Shown: positions 44,521-54,300, counted from the stretch's first letter. The stretch: 57,155 bases of DNA from Salinimicrobium profundisediminis (GCF_026241755.1 NZ_JAPJDA010000025.1:1-57155); one strand, 5' to 3'. Made by a program: numbers and translations. Notes: generated by a model from the sequence alone, not told the origin.

Positions 44521-44528
44521 CAAAGATA
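44521..44528 (-). promoter_or_regulatory. -7 box for ubiE-porT
   Basis: TATCTTTG on the minus strand matches TAnnTTTG, 17 bases before the ubiE start. A TTG occurs 13 bases further upstream, which is too close for the usual spacing. Confidence 0.45.
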
Positions 44529-44580
44529 CATGTTTATCTATCAAATGCTGAGCCTGTAAACCAAATACTTATGTGGTATT

Positions 44581-44612
44581 TTGTTTTGCTCGATTGAAAT
44601 ACATTAACTTTG
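44581..44612 (+). promoter_or_regulatory. Promoter of trkA-trkH
   Basis: TTG (44581-44583), 21 bases, TAACTTTG (44605-44612). A full match to the Bacteroidota consensus, 26 bases before the trkA start. Confidence 0.6.
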
Positions 44613-44637
44613 TGCCTCTTGAACTTACTTGTTCCTT

Positions 44638-45987
44638 ATGAAAATAATCATTGCCGGTGCCGGTGAGGTAGGATTCCATTTAGCCAAGCTATTGTCATAT
44701 GAATCGCAGGATATCACTCTTATTGATGTGAGTCGTGAGAATCTTATCTATGCCGATGCCCATCTGGATATTCGGACTCTAAGAGGAGATGCTACTTCCA
44801 TTTCGGTGCTCAAAGATGCGCAGGTAAAAGACGTAGATCTGTTAATAGGTGTTACCAGTAGTGAAACAACAAATATTACTGTTTGTGTTCTGGCAAAGCA
44901 ATTAGGTGCAAAACGTACCATTGCCAGAATTGCCAATACCGAATTTTTGGACGGAAAGGACGAGATAGGTTTTACCCAGTTTGGAATTGATGAACTCATT
45001 TCTCCTGAAGCATTAGCCGCCCGTGAAATTGAACTTCTTCTGAATCAATCTGCGTTTAATGATAGTTACGAGTTTGAAGATGGAGCCCTTACTATGGTGG
45101 GACTAACACTTTCTGAATCGGCTGCTTTTTTAGGGAAATCGGTTAAAGAGACTGCCAAGATTTTTCCGGGGATTCATTTTATGCCAATTGCACTTCGGCG
45201 GAAGGATACTGTAGAGACAACTATTCCCAGGGGAACTACTACTTTTAAAGAGGGCGATCAGGTTTACTTTGTAACCACACGTGGGGGAGTAAGTGATCTT
45301 TATAAGCTTACGGGAAAGAAACGCCAGAACATGAAAAATGTCATGATTCTGGGAGGAAGCAAGATAGGCCGTAAAGCCTCGATGGATTTGTGTAAAAAGA
45401 AAATGAATGTGAAGCTCATAGAGAGCGATAAGGATACAGCATTTGATCTTGCCGATGAACTGCCAAAAGCCCTTATCATTCATGGAGATGGTCGTAATGT
45501 GGAGTTGCTTGAGGAAGAAAGCATTCAGGATATGGACGCCTTTATTGCGGTAACAGGAAATTCTGAAACCAATATTATGACCTGCCTTGTTGCTAAATCC
45601 AAGAATGTAAAGCGAACCATTGCACTTGTTGAGAATATGGACTATTTTCAGTTAAGTCACTCCATAGGGATAGATACGCTTATCAATAAAAAACTACTGG
45701 CCGCCAGTAATATATTCAGGTACATAAGAAAAGGAGAGGTGGTTGCAATGACACGTCTTAGTAATATGGATGCTGAGCTGCTGGAGTTCATAGTTAAACC
45801 TACTTCAAAGGTTTCCAATAAAAAAATTATAGATCTTGACTTTCCGCGATCAGCAATTATTGGTGGAGTTATAAGAGATGGAATAGGAGTGATTGCTTTG
45901 GGTAATTTTAGAATTCTTCCCGGTGACCGGATTGTAATTTGTTGTTTGCCACATGCCATTCACAAAGTAGAAAAATTGTTCCTCTAA
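44638..45987 (+). CDS. trkA: Trk potassium uptake regulator TrkA
   Basis: A 449-residue cytoplasmic protein from the ATG at 44638; the TTG nine bases upstream is less likely. Two tandem RCK units are seen, each with an NAD-binding motif (IIIAGAGEVGFHLAK; VMILGGSKIGRKASM) and a following TrkA-C part. It gates the TrkH channel in response to nucleotides. Its TAA stop overlaps the trkH ATG by one base (TAATG), so the two are translationally coupled. Confidence 0.95.
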   Translation: MKIIIAGAGEVGFHLAKLLSYESQDITLIDVSRENLIYADAHLDIRTLRGDATSISVLKDAQVKDVDLLIGVTSSETTNITVCVLAKQLGAKRTIARIANTEFLDGKDEIGFTQFGIDELISPEALAAREIELLLNQSAFNDSYEFEDGALTMVGLTLSESAAFLGKSVKETAKIFPGIHFMPIALRRKDTVETTIPRGTTTFKEGDQVYFVTTRGGVSDLYKLTGKKRQNMKNVMILGGSKIGRKASMDLCKKKMNVKLIESDKDTAFDLADELPKALIIHGDGRNVELLEEESIQDMDAFIAVTGNSETNIMTCLVAKSKNVKRTIALVENMDYFQLSHSIGIDTLINKKLLAASNIFRYIRKGEVVAMTRLSNMDAELLEFIVKPTSKVSNKKIIDLDFPRSAIIGGVIRDGIGVIALGNFRILPGDRIVICCLPHAIHKVEKLFL

Positions 45988-47483
45988 TGCCGAGACTTAA
46001 TAAGCCTATAATTAGTCATATCATGGGGGTGCTCATGGTCTGCAACGGGGGGTTCATGCTTACTGCTGCCGGAGTTAGTTTTTACTATCAGGATGGAGTA
46101 ACCTGGGGAATCCTGCAGGCAGCACTAATTACTATGGGAATTGGGGCTTTGGCAATGGTTTTTACCAGGGGGCATGTGAAAGAGGTCAAAAAAAGGGATG
46201 GCTATCTCATCGTTACCTTTGGTTGGGTTTTTATGGCACTAAGTGGTACCCTGCCATATGTGTTAAGCGGTGGAATACCTTCGTTCACAAATGCCTTTTT
46301 TGAAACCATGTCTGGCTACACCACCACAGGGGCTTCAATTTTAAATGATATAGAATCTGTTCCCAAAGGGCTGCTTTTCTGGAGAAGCCTTACCCACTGG
46401 ATAGGGGGAATGGGAATTATAGTCCTGGCCATTGCAATACTTCCCCTGTTGGGAATTGGCGGTATGCAGCTATTTGCCGCAGAGGCTCCGGGCCCCAATG
46501 CCGATAAACTGAAACCAAGAATTACCGACACCGCCAAAAGACTTTGGTTTATTTACGTAGGACTAACTTTTGCTGAAACCGTATTATTATACGTTGCCGG
46601 TATGGGCCTTTTTGATGCCGTTAATCACTCCCTAAGTACACTTTCTACAGGTGGATTTTCTACCAAAAACGCAAGTGTCGCCTACTGGAATGATAATCCG
46701 CTGGTGCAGTACATTATCTCTCTCTTCATGTTTCTGGCAGGAACAAACTTCGTAATAAGTTACTTTGGGTTCAAAGGGAATTTTAGAAAGGTATTTCGCG
46801 ATGAAGAGTTTAAATGGTATTCCTATTTTATTACTGGTTTTACGCTGATTGCTGCTTTAATCGTTTTTTTTAAAGCCGATCCTTCGCTTTCTTCCATAAA
46901 CCATCCTATGATTTTGGGAGAATTTGAAAGTGCCTTGAGACATTCCCTGTTTCAGGTTCTTGCTATTGTTACCACTACAGGTTTTGTCACGGCAGATTAT
47001 ACTTTATGGACTACCTTTTTGACGGTCTTTTTCTTCGGATTATTCTTCCTTGGCGGCTCCGCAGGTTCTACAGCTGGGGGGGTTAAAGTGATGCGTCATG
47101 TGATCATGATTAGAAACGGCCTCATTGAATTTAAAAGAACGCTGCACCCAAACGCTGTACTCCCGGTACATTATAACGGTAAGAGTATTAGTAAAAAGAT
47201 TGTCTTTAATATTCTGGGCTTTTTTATCCTTTACATGCTTTCTTTCATAATTGGGGCTTTAGTGCTTGCTTCCATGGGCCTCGATTTTGAGACTGCAATT
47301 GGGGGAGCAGCTTCTGCCCTGGGCAATATAGGTCCGGCATTTGGAGACCTTGGGCCGGTAAACAATTTTGATTCTTTGCCCCCTCAGGGAAAATGGTGGT
47401 GTTCTTTTCTTATGCTTATAGGAAGACTTGAACTATTTACCGTCCTCATACTTTTAACACCATTCTTCTGGAGAAACCGATAG
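45987..47483 (+). CDS. trkH: Trk potassium transporter membrane subunit TrkH
   Basis: A 498-residue membrane protein from the ATG at 45987; a longer frame inside trkA is rejected. Four pore-loop filter motifs are recognisable: SGYTTTGAS, LSTGGFST, VTTTGFVTAD and LGNIGPAFG. The GGSAGSTAGGVKVMR block is typical of TrkH/KtrB. It forms the potassium channel that TrkA controls. It is the last gene of the pair, followed by the repeat array. Confidence 0.95.
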   Translation: MPRLNKPIISHIMGVLMVCNGGFMLTAAGVSFYYQDGVTWGILQAALITMGIGALAMVFTRGHVKEVKKRDGYLIVTFGWVFMALSGTLPYVLSGGIPSFTNAFFETMSGYTTTGASILNDIESVPKGLLFWRSLTHWIGGMGIIVLAIAILPLLGIGGMQLFAAEAPGPNADKLKPRITDTAKRLWFIYVGLTFAETVLLYVAGMGLFDAVNHSLSTLSTGGFSTKNASVAYWNDNPLVQYIISLFMFLAGTNFVISYFGFKGNFRKVFRDEEFKWYSYFITGFTLIAALIVFFKADPSLSSINHPMILGEFESALRHSLFQVLAIVTTTGFVTADYTLWTTFLTVFFFGLFFLGGSAGSTAGGVKVMRHVIMIRNGLIEFKRTLHPNAVLPVHYNGKSISKKIVFNILGFFILYMLSFIIGALVLASMGLDFETAIGGAASALGNIGPAFGDLGPVNNFDSLPPQGKWWCSFLMLIGRLELFTVLILLTPFFWRNR

Positions 47484-47597
47484 GATTAATCAGTATGCAG
47501 TAATTAGTATTTAGAATTGAGTAGTGAGTGATTTTTGCTGGATATTTTTTCTTCTCTTATACTTCGGAAACCTTCGTGCAGTAAACTATCTTTATTG

Positions 47598-47625
47598 ATG
47601 TCGCGGATTTATAATCCGTGACGAG
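47598..47625 (+). repeat. CGGATT palindrome, copy 6
   Basis: GATGTCGCGGATTTATAATCC followed by GTGACGAG. First member of the tandem array. Confidence 0.75.
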
Positions 47626-47664
47626 AAGAATTCAATTCGAATTTCTATGACTGAAAATGTTCTT

Positions 47665-47681
47665 CAAAAATGGCATTTTTG
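47665..47681. repeat. AAAAATG palindrome, exact copy 3
   Basis: CAAAAATGGCATTTTTG in the first array unit, preceded by GTTCTT and followed by GAAAG. Confidence 0.8.
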
Positions 47682-47825
47682 GAAAGTGTTTTCCCGGAAG
47701 GCATTCCACAAAGCGGCGTGATTTAGTATTGGGATTCTAAAATTAAGAAGTTAGTGATTTTCATTATTCAAATCTGTTCTTTTTTATCTGCGGAAATCAA
47801 CGGGAAATAGAAGTATCAGTATTTA

Positions 47826-47854
47826 GATGTCGCGGATTTATAATCCGTGACGAG
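47826..47854 (+). repeat. CGGATT palindrome, copy 7
   Basis: Same element in the second array unit, with identical flanks. Confidence 0.75.
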
Positions 47855-47893
47855 AATGATCCAATTCGAATTCCCATGACTGAAAATGTTCTT

Positions 47894-47910
47894 CAAAAAT
47901 GACATTTTTG
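47894..47910. repeat. AAAAATG palindrome, exact copy 4
   Basis: CAAAAATGACATTTTTG in the second array unit, with the central base A. Confidence 0.8.
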
Positions 47911-48042
47911 GAAAGTATTTTCCCGGAAGGCATTCCACAAAGAGGAGCGGTTAAGTATTGGGATTTTAGAAATGAGAATTAGAAAATTCCATTTTGAAAT
48001 TTCTTCTTTTCTATCTGCGGGAAATAGAAGTATCAGTATTTA

Positions 48043-48071
48043 GATGTCGCGGATTTACAATCCGTGACGAG
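48043..48071 (+). repeat. CGGATT palindrome, copy 8
   Basis: GATGTCGCGGATTTACAATCC followed by GTGACGAG in the third array unit. Confidence 0.75.
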
Positions 48072-48108
48072 AATGCCCTTTTTCAAACTTCAGGAATAGA
48101 ATGTTCTT

Positions 48109-48125
48109 CAAAAATGGCATTTTTG
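48109..48125. repeat. AAAAATG palindrome, exact copy 5
   Basis: CAAAAATGGCATTTTTG in the third array unit, followed by GGAGGTC. Confidence 0.8.
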
Positions 48126-48160
48126 GGAGGTCTTGTGTTCAAAATGCTTCAGGCATAAAC

Positions 48161-48195
48161 AAAAAATCCCTACTTCTTCAGCAGGGATTTTTTTA
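48161..48195. terminator. Bidirectional terminator before the aminotransferase 3' end
   Basis: AAATCCCT and AGGGATTT pair around a 12-base loop, with A and T tracts on the two sides. It can end the minus-strand aminotransferase transcript, and also any transcript leaving the array. Confidence 0.85.
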
Positions 48196-48211
48196 TAAAT
48201 TTCAGAAGAAA

Positions 48212-49402
48212 TTATTTTTCAGAAATAGCATTTTTAATGCGATTCATGGCTTCTTCTATTTCGGCTTCACTTGCGGCATAAGAGAACCTGATGCAGTTTG
48301 GGCTTCCAAAAGCATCTCCGGTTACTGTAGCTACCAAAGCTCTTTCCAAAATGAACATAGAAAAATCGGTTGCATCTTTAATTTCGTAGCCATTGATGGT
48401 CTTTCCGAAGAAATAGGAAATATCTGGGAAAACATAAAAAGCACCCTCTGGCTCTGTAATGGCAAAACCTTCAATGCCCGACATTAAATCAATGATCAAC
48501 TTTCTGCGGCTTTTAAACCTGTCGATCATGTACTGGATCTTGCTTACAGGAGCTTCTAATGCAGTGATCACCGCACGTTGTGCGATACAGTTGGCACCAC
48601 TGGTGATTTGGCCCTGCATTTTGTTACAGGCTCTCGCAATCTCGGCTGGGGCTCCTATGTAGCCAATTCTCCATCCGGTCATGGCAAAAGCTTTTGAAAC
48701 TCCGTTTACAGTGACTACACGGTCATACATATCTTCGAACTCTGCCATAGAGGCGTGCCCTCCCACAAAATTAATGTGCTCATAAATTTCATCGCTCACC
48801 ACAATGATTTGCGGATGTTTTACCAGCACATCGGCCAAAGCACGAAGTTCTTCTTTGCTGTAAACCATCCCACTTGGATTTGAAGGAGAACTGTACCACA
48901 ACATTTTAGTTTTGGGCGTAATGGCAGCTTCAAGTTGCTGAGGTGTCATCTTAAAATCTGATTCAACTGAAGTAGGTACTTCTACGGGAACTCCTTCGGC
49001 CAGCTTCACAATTTCGGCATAGCTCACCCAGTAAGGGCAGGGAAGGATCACTTCGTCCCCAGGGTTGAGCATTACCATCGCAACGTTGGCCAGGGATTGC
49101 TTTGCTCCTGTTGAAACAACAATTTGGGAACGATCATAAGTGAGGCCATTATCTCTCTTGAACTTGTTGATAATAGCATCTTTTAGCTCCACGTAACCGT
49201 CTACCGGCGTGTAGGCGTTGTAATTTTCATTGATGGCCTGTATGGCGGCATCTTTAATAAAGTCGGGAGTATTAAAATCGGGTTCTCCCAGGCTAAGGCC
49301 TATAACGTCTTTTCCTTCTGCCTTAAGCTCTCTGGTCTTGGCAGCCATTGCCAGGGTTTGAGAGGTAGACATGTTGTTAATGCGATCAGATAGTTGGTAC
49401 AT
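48212..49402 (-). CDS. PLP-dependent aminotransferase (aspartate aminotransferase type, class I)
   Basis: A 396-residue fold-type I enzyme. Visible blocks are LSLGEPDFNTPDFI, YSSPSNPSGMVYSKEEL, VVSDEIYEHINF, and VNGVSKAFAMTGWRIGYIGA, in which SKAF holds the PLP lysine and RIGY the phosphate ligand. The N-terminus and length match bacterial class Ib aspartate aminotransferases. Substrate range cannot be fixed from sequence. It follows the desaturase by 35 bp on the same strand. Confidence 0.92.
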   Translation of the reverse strand: MYQLSDRINNMSTSQTLAMAAKTRELKAEGKDVIGLSLGEPDFNTPDFIKDAAIQAINENYNAYTPVDGYVELKDAIINKFKRDNGLTYDRSQIVVSTGAKQSLANVAMVMLNPGDEVILPCPYWVSYAEIVKLAEGVPVEVPTSVESDFKMTPQQLEAAITPKTKMLWYSSPSNPSGMVYSKEELRALADVLVKHPQIIVVSDEIYEHINFVGGHASMAEFEDMYDRVVTVNGVSKAFAMTGWRIGYIGAPAEIARACNKMQGQITSGANCIAQRAVITALEAPVSKIQYMIDRFKSRRKLIIDLMSGIEGFAITEPEGAFYVFPDISYFFGKTINGYEIKDATDFSMFILERALVATVTGDAFGSPNCIRFSYAASEAEIEEAMNRIKNAISEK

Positions 49403-49437
49403 GTTAAAAAGGGTTGATAGTTATGGTAGATTAATAG

Positions 49438-50538
49438 TTAAGATGATACTGAAGGCTTCATTCCCATTTCGCGCAAATGGCGAAAATGTGCGGTAATGGC
49501 TGCCCGGGTGGTCTTATACTCATTGTAAGGCAGCTGGCATTCTTTAGCTGTTTCCTTCACTATTTTTGATAGTTTGTTGTAATGAATATGACTAATATTC
49601 GGAAAAATGTGATGCTCTACCTGGTGATTCAATCCGCCGGTAAACCAGTTGACTAACTTATTTTTGGTAGAGAAATTTACCGTGGTAAATAATTGATGAA
49701 TGGCCCATGTGTTTTTCATAGAACCGGTATCATCGGGTAAAGGCATGTCGGTTTTTTCTACAACGTGAGCCAGTTGAAATACCACACTCAAAATAAGGCC
49801 TGCAGTGTAATGCATTATGAAAAACCCAATAAGGATCTTCCACCAGGCGATAGACAGGATAAGCATTGGGATGACAATCCAGATAGCCACGTATATAAGT
49901 TTAGTGATGGCTATGATGCTCCATTGCTTTACCGGATTTGGCATTTTTCCGTAAGAAAGTTTACGGGCAAGATACCTCTTGGTTTGCTTAAAATCGGTGG
50001 TGAGTGCCCAGTTAAAGGTAAGTAGCCCATATAAAAATATGGAATAATACTGCTGAAACCTATGAAAGCTGTGCCATTTGGCGTGTTTGCTGAAACGTAT
50101 GATCCTGCCGGCATCCAGATCTTCATCGTGGCCGTGAATATTTGTATAAGTGTGATGCAGAACATTGTGCTGTACCTGCCAGTTGTAAACGTTTCCTGCC
50201 AAAACGTAGATCGTACCACCCATTAGATTATTTACCCATTTTTTGGAAGAGTAGGAGCCGTGATTACCATCGTGCATAATATTCATACCCACACCGGCCA
50301 TACCTATTCCCATCACTATAGTAAGTAATAACATCCACCATTGAGAAATGTCAAGGGTAAGAATGAGAAAGTATGGAGTTAAGAAAAGGGAAAACATGAC
50401 CACGGCTTTGAGGTGAAGCTTCCAGTTTCCACTTTTTGAAAGGTTGTTTTCTTTGAAATAGGCATTCACCCTGCTATTAAGGGTTCGGAAGAACTTTGCT
50501 GAATCTGTCCGGGAAAAACGTACTGTAGGTGTATTCAT
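49438..50538 (-). CDS. Membrane fatty acid desaturase (acyl-lipid or acyl-CoA)
   Basis: A 366-residue di-iron desaturase with the three histidine boxes HDGNHGS, HNVLHH and HQVEHH, the last with the front-end-type Q. Four hydrophobic stretches surround them. Position specificity is unknown; the HQVEHH box is also seen in front-end and linoleoyl-type bacterial desaturases. It probably adjusts membrane fluidity. A TACCTTTG box lies upstream on the minus strand at 50561-50568. Confidence 0.92.
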   Translation of the reverse strand: MNTPTVRFSRTDSAKFFRTLNSRVNAYFKENNLSKSGNWKLHLKAVVMFSLFLTPYFLILTLDISQWWMLLLTIVMGIGMAGVGMNIMHDGNHGSYSSKKWVNNLMGGTIYVLAGNVYNWQVQHNVLHHTYTNIHGHDEDLDAGRIIRFSKHAKWHSFHRFQQYYSIFLYGLLTFNWALTTDFKQTKRYLARKLSYGKMPNPVKQWSIIAITKLIYVAIWIVIPMLILSIAWWKILIGFFIMHYTAGLILSVVFQLAHVVEKTDMPLPDDTGSMKNTWAIHQLFTTVNFSTKNKLVNWFTGGLNHQVEHHIFPNISHIHYNKLSKIVKETAKECQLPYNEYKTTRAAITAHFRHLREMGMKPSVSS

Positions 50539-50560
50539 TAAAAATTTTGTATGTAAATGA

Positions 50561-50568
50561 CAAAGGTA
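50561..50568 (-). promoter_or_regulatory. -7 box for the desaturase
   Basis: TACCTTTG on the minus strand matches TAnnTTTG, 23 bases before the start codon. Confidence 0.5.
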
Positions 50569-50622
50569 AAAGATTATAATTCTCTACGAGTATAGCACTT
50601 CACAATTAATGCTTTAAATTAT

Positions 50623-50630
50623 TACTTTTG
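50623..50630 (+). promoter_or_regulatory. -7 box for rsmG
   Basis: TACTTTTG matches TAnnTTTG, 18 bases before the TTG start codon, leaving a leader of about 11 bases. Confidence 0.5.
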
Positions 50631-50647
50631 CTGAAAAATAAAAAAGT

Positions 50648-51277
50648 TTGGAGCTTCTCGAAAAATATTTTCCCAATTTCTCAAAAGATCAGAAGAATAA
50701 GTTTTCTAAACTGCAGGAACTGTACCAGGATTGGAATCTTAAGATAAATGTAGTCTCCCGTAAAGACATTGATGAACTTTACCTTCGGCACGTGCTGCAT
50801 TCTCTGGGAATTGCCAAAGTTCAGGAATTTCTTCCCAGCGCATCAATCCTTGATGTGGGCACAGGAGGCGGTTTCCCCGGTATTCCCCTTGCCATTCTGC
50901 ATCCCGAAACCAATTTTCACCTTGTAGACAGTATTGGTAAAAAGATCAAAGTGGTCAATGAAGTGGTTGAAGGCCTGGGCCTAAAAAATGTTCACACTAC
51001 CAACGCCAGGGTAGAAGAAGTGCCGGGGCATTACGACTTTATTGTAAGCAGGGCGGTTGCTGCCATGCCTACTTTTGTACACTGGACCACCGGTAAGATT
51101 GCGAAACAGAGCAAACACGAACTTAAAAATGGAATTCTCTACCTAAAAGGCGGAGACCTTTCTGAAGAACTGGCCGATTATCCCAAAGCCGTGATCTATG
51201 AGCTGCCAGATTTCTTTGAAGAAGATTTTTTTGAGACCAAAAAGGTGGTGCATCTACCCCTGAAGTATAAAAAATAA
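50648..51277 (+). CDS. rsmG: 16S rRNA (guanine-527-N7) methyltransferase RsmG, TTG start
   Basis: A 209-residue SAM methyltransferase. Blocks are DWNLKINVVSRKDIDELYLR, HVLHSLGIAKV, SILDVGTGGGFPGIPLAILH (SAM site) and FIVSRAVAAMP. It methylates G527 of 16S rRNA. The frame begins at a TTG with an in-frame stop a few codons upstream, and no ATG or GTG fits the conserved N-terminus (MELLEKYFPNFS), so TTG is the real start. Confidence 0.93.
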   Translation: MELLEKYFPNFSKDQKNKFSKLQELYQDWNLKINVVSRKDIDELYLRHVLHSLGIAKVQEFLPSASILDVGTGGGFPGIPLAILHPETNFHLVDSIGKKIKVVNEVVEGLGLKNVHTTNARVEEVPGHYDFIVSRAVAAMPTFVHWTTGKIAKQSKHELKNGILYLKGGDLSEELADYPKAVIYELPDFFEEDFFETKKVVHLPLKYKK

Positions 51278-51297
51278 GGAACCTCAAAAAATAATCT

Positions 51298-51360
51298 AGC
51301 CCCCAAAAGTTGAACACTTATTGGGGGCTGGTCAAAAATGCCATTTTTGAGACCTCTTTT
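51298..51360. terminator. Double hairpin between rsmG and the adhesin gene
   Basis: First hairpin AGCCCCCAA / TTGGGGGCT (51298-51329). It is followed by GGTC...GACC enclosing an exact AAAAATG palindrome (51333-51349), and then TCTTTTTT. This is a convergent terminator zone. The second hairpin with its T tract shows that the dispersed palindrome can form part of an intrinsic terminator. Confidence 0.75.
51333..51349. repeat. AAAAATG palindrome, exact copy 6
   Basis: CAAAAATGCCATTTTTG, with flanks GGT and AGACCTC that lengthen the stem. Confidence 0.8.
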
Positions 51361-51379
51361 TTCATTTCGGCAAATTTAT

Positions 51380-54300
51380 TTAATCTACAAGGAACTTGAG
51401 AGCCACACTCGAATCTTCCAGGTACACCCGCACGACGTACATTCCTTTAACCGGAACCTCTACCGGTAATTTTATTATGCTTCCCTGTTCAATTTCGTTT
51501 TTGCTGTACGAATAGATTGCCTGCCCCACAGTGTTGTATAAAATGACATTTTTGACAGGTAATAAATCGTAATTTTTAATGACGAGCTGCTTTGATTCTC
51601 CCAAATAAAGGACCTCTAATCCCGTTGAGGAAGGTTGAGGTTGTTGAGGTTTCTCAATGATGATGCTGTCGTCACCTCCATTGCTGCCGTCGTCATCACC
51701 TCCTTCATCAGGGTCTCCCGGATCTTCTTCGGAAGGTTGATTGCCTTTAAAGACTATGGCGTATCGGTCATGGATGTTTCCCGCTGCGACTTCAGCAGTA
51801 AAATCTGATTCCTGTAAATTATGATAGGTGTCGGTATCATTGTCTTTTACAAAAATTGGAGCATTTTCGCTTATGTTCTCAAGCTCATCAATTGCAATGG
51901 TAATTTGGCCTCCTTTGGAAGTCTTGATGCCAAATGGCAACACCCTGCTTTCTCCAAAATCGGGCACCCCCTGAATAATGGCCTCTAATTCATTGAACAA
52001 CCAGTACATATCTTCCCTGTTGTTTTCTATAAGGGGAGCGTCATAGCCAAGGTCAAATCCTGAAGTCGTATTTTCATCAGCTGTAACCAGAAGCTGACGG
52101 TGGTAACCTTCAGGGGAACGGAATTTGATCCAGATCCTTTTTCTGCCTTCCGCAGTAGAAGATTTAGGCTCATTTAAGCCTTTTTTCTCCTGGGAATGAA
52201 ACACCGATTTTGTGGGGTCAATTTCAGAAACAAAGAAACGCTGACTATTCCTGAACAAAATTTCTCCTCCATCAATGCTAACACCATATTGAGAAGTGAT
52301 AGATTTATCGAGGGCGGTACTTACAAAAAAGGCCTGGGCAACCGGAATGTACTGTTGCGGCCTCTCACCACCTTCATCTCCTGTAGCATTAATACGCTCG
52401 TCATTTGCTATGGCTCTAATTCCGCCAGAAAGATTATACACCGCATAGCCGCCAATGTAGAGGGGCAGGTAGTGCGTGTTGCCTGAAAAATGCGACCAGA
52501 AATAAAGGGAGCCGTTAAAAACATTCGTGCCGTTTCTTCTATCCTCCAAATTATCGAGAATAAACTCATTGGCATCAATAGCCGATGGGTAAGGATTCCC
52601 AATAAGGTAATTTTTTCCGGTAGTGATATTTAACGAAATGGTGTCGTTATTTGGCCTTCCGGTGAACACGTAATTCTGAAGATCGAGAATTTCACTGTAC
52701 CCCGAAGATCCTTTCATGGAATATCCTTCTCCAGATTTTAAGAGCGTTGTACTTTCATTGATCTTCTCCCACTGGCTGTATTCGTTTGAATCTCCAAAGA
52801 ATTTATGCAGCCAGTAAGAACTTATTTTAATAGGGCTGGCCATAGCCTTGTCTGCCCAATGAAACTGATAGTTAAAGTCAATAATTTTTGGATTGGCAGG
52901 ATCTGTACCATCTTTTAGTACTGAAGCGATTTTGTAACCGCTGTTTTGACCGCTAATACTCACCGGTGATGTCCAGTAATTGTAATTGTAACTGCTGGCG
53001 GTTCCCTGCTGGTCTTTTTGTATGCTGCCATTGCCAACTAAAATACTACCCTGGGTCTGGACGAGCTGTGATTCTCCATTCAGGTCTATAAAACCACCAA
53101 GATCGAGGTATTTGGTTATGGTGAGGCCGTTTCCGGTTCCAGGCTGAATTCCGCTGGAGGTGCGTACAGGGTTTTCACCCAGCATATCCAACTTTCCTCC
53201 ATTTAGTAAAAATCCAAGCAGCGTAATATTTTGGCTTCCGGAATTTTGCTTGTGGGTGACATAGGCAATATTCCAATTGATGTTTTCTCCATTGATCCCC
53301 TTATCATTGGGCCAGGTCCAGAAATTCTCTCCGTCATCTCCTATATGAACATCCCATGCCGTCCGGGTTTTCCATGCGCCATCAGCTTCGGAAATATAAG
53401 GAAGGGGAGCAGTATTTTGCTGAAGGCTTTCAATATTCCGCAGATGCCCGTCTACACCATTATTTGCCCTGTCTACTGCTATTCCCTGGGCCACTTTAGC
53501 ATCTTCAGCAATAAGCCTGTAATAACTTGCGAGGGATGACCAGGATAAATTTTCAGGAACATTCATGGGGAGAATTATTCCTTTTACAAGGCTACCATTG
53601 GGCTCAATGCGCTGGTTCATCATAAACCTTATTTGCTCTACAGAGAGGGCGGTGTTCCACACTCTGAGTTCTTCCATCCAGCCTTTAAAATAGTTTTGCG
53701 GCACTTCGGGGTTCCCTGCATTATACATAGCACCAATAAGAAATGGGAACGAATTGGCTGTTGGTTTGGAGCCGGTAGAGTTTCCTACTTTGATGCCGTC
53801 TACATATAATTCAACACTACTGCCTTTAAAAACCACTGCAAGATGGTACCAGCGGGTTGTGCTTAATTTGTGTGAAGTAGAAACCGAATTTCCATTCCAT
53901 CTAAACGTGGGTGCACCATTATTGATTACCAGGTCATATCCACTGGAAGTTAATGCAGCTGTGTTACGTTTTGAAATAATTGTTTTTAATCCCTGAACAG
54001 ACTTCGGTCTAATCCAGACTTCCATAGAAAAATCTGAAGAAAAGTTATTTCTGTCTCCAATATAGACGTAATCATCTACTCCGTCAAAATCTAGAGTACT
54101 GCAATCGCCTTTAAAATTAACCGTCATGTCACTACTTGTTCCGCAGGTGCCATCGGCATGGGCAATTGTCCATCTTAACGTGTAAATACCTGCCGGGGCG
54201 CTAAAAGCTGAGGTTGGGCTATTTGGTTCGGCAAGTGTCCAGCTTGAATTTGGGGCATCAATTACCGTCCAGGTTCCCACGCCGGTCGCAGGGGCATTTG

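Larger units (their letters stand above)
47484..48160. repeat. Tandem composite repeat array between trkH and the aminotransferase
   Basis: No gene is supported. Three imperfect tandem units begin at 47598, 47826 and 48043 (spacing 228 and 217 bp). Each unit has the palindrome CGCGGATTTRYAATCCG, a spacer, GAATGTTCTTC or GAAAATGTTCTTC, and then the exact AAAAATG palindrome. The first two also share TTTTCCCGGAAGGCATTCC and ATCTGCGG-type tails. The third unit is cut short after its second palindrome. The unit therefore joins two repeat families found separately elsewhere in the window. Confidence 0.8.

Noticed and set aside
45939-45986. 16-residue extension of TrkH inside trkA
   Set aside because: The TAATG overlap at 45985-45989 and the MPRLNKPIISH start are the usual coupled arrangement.
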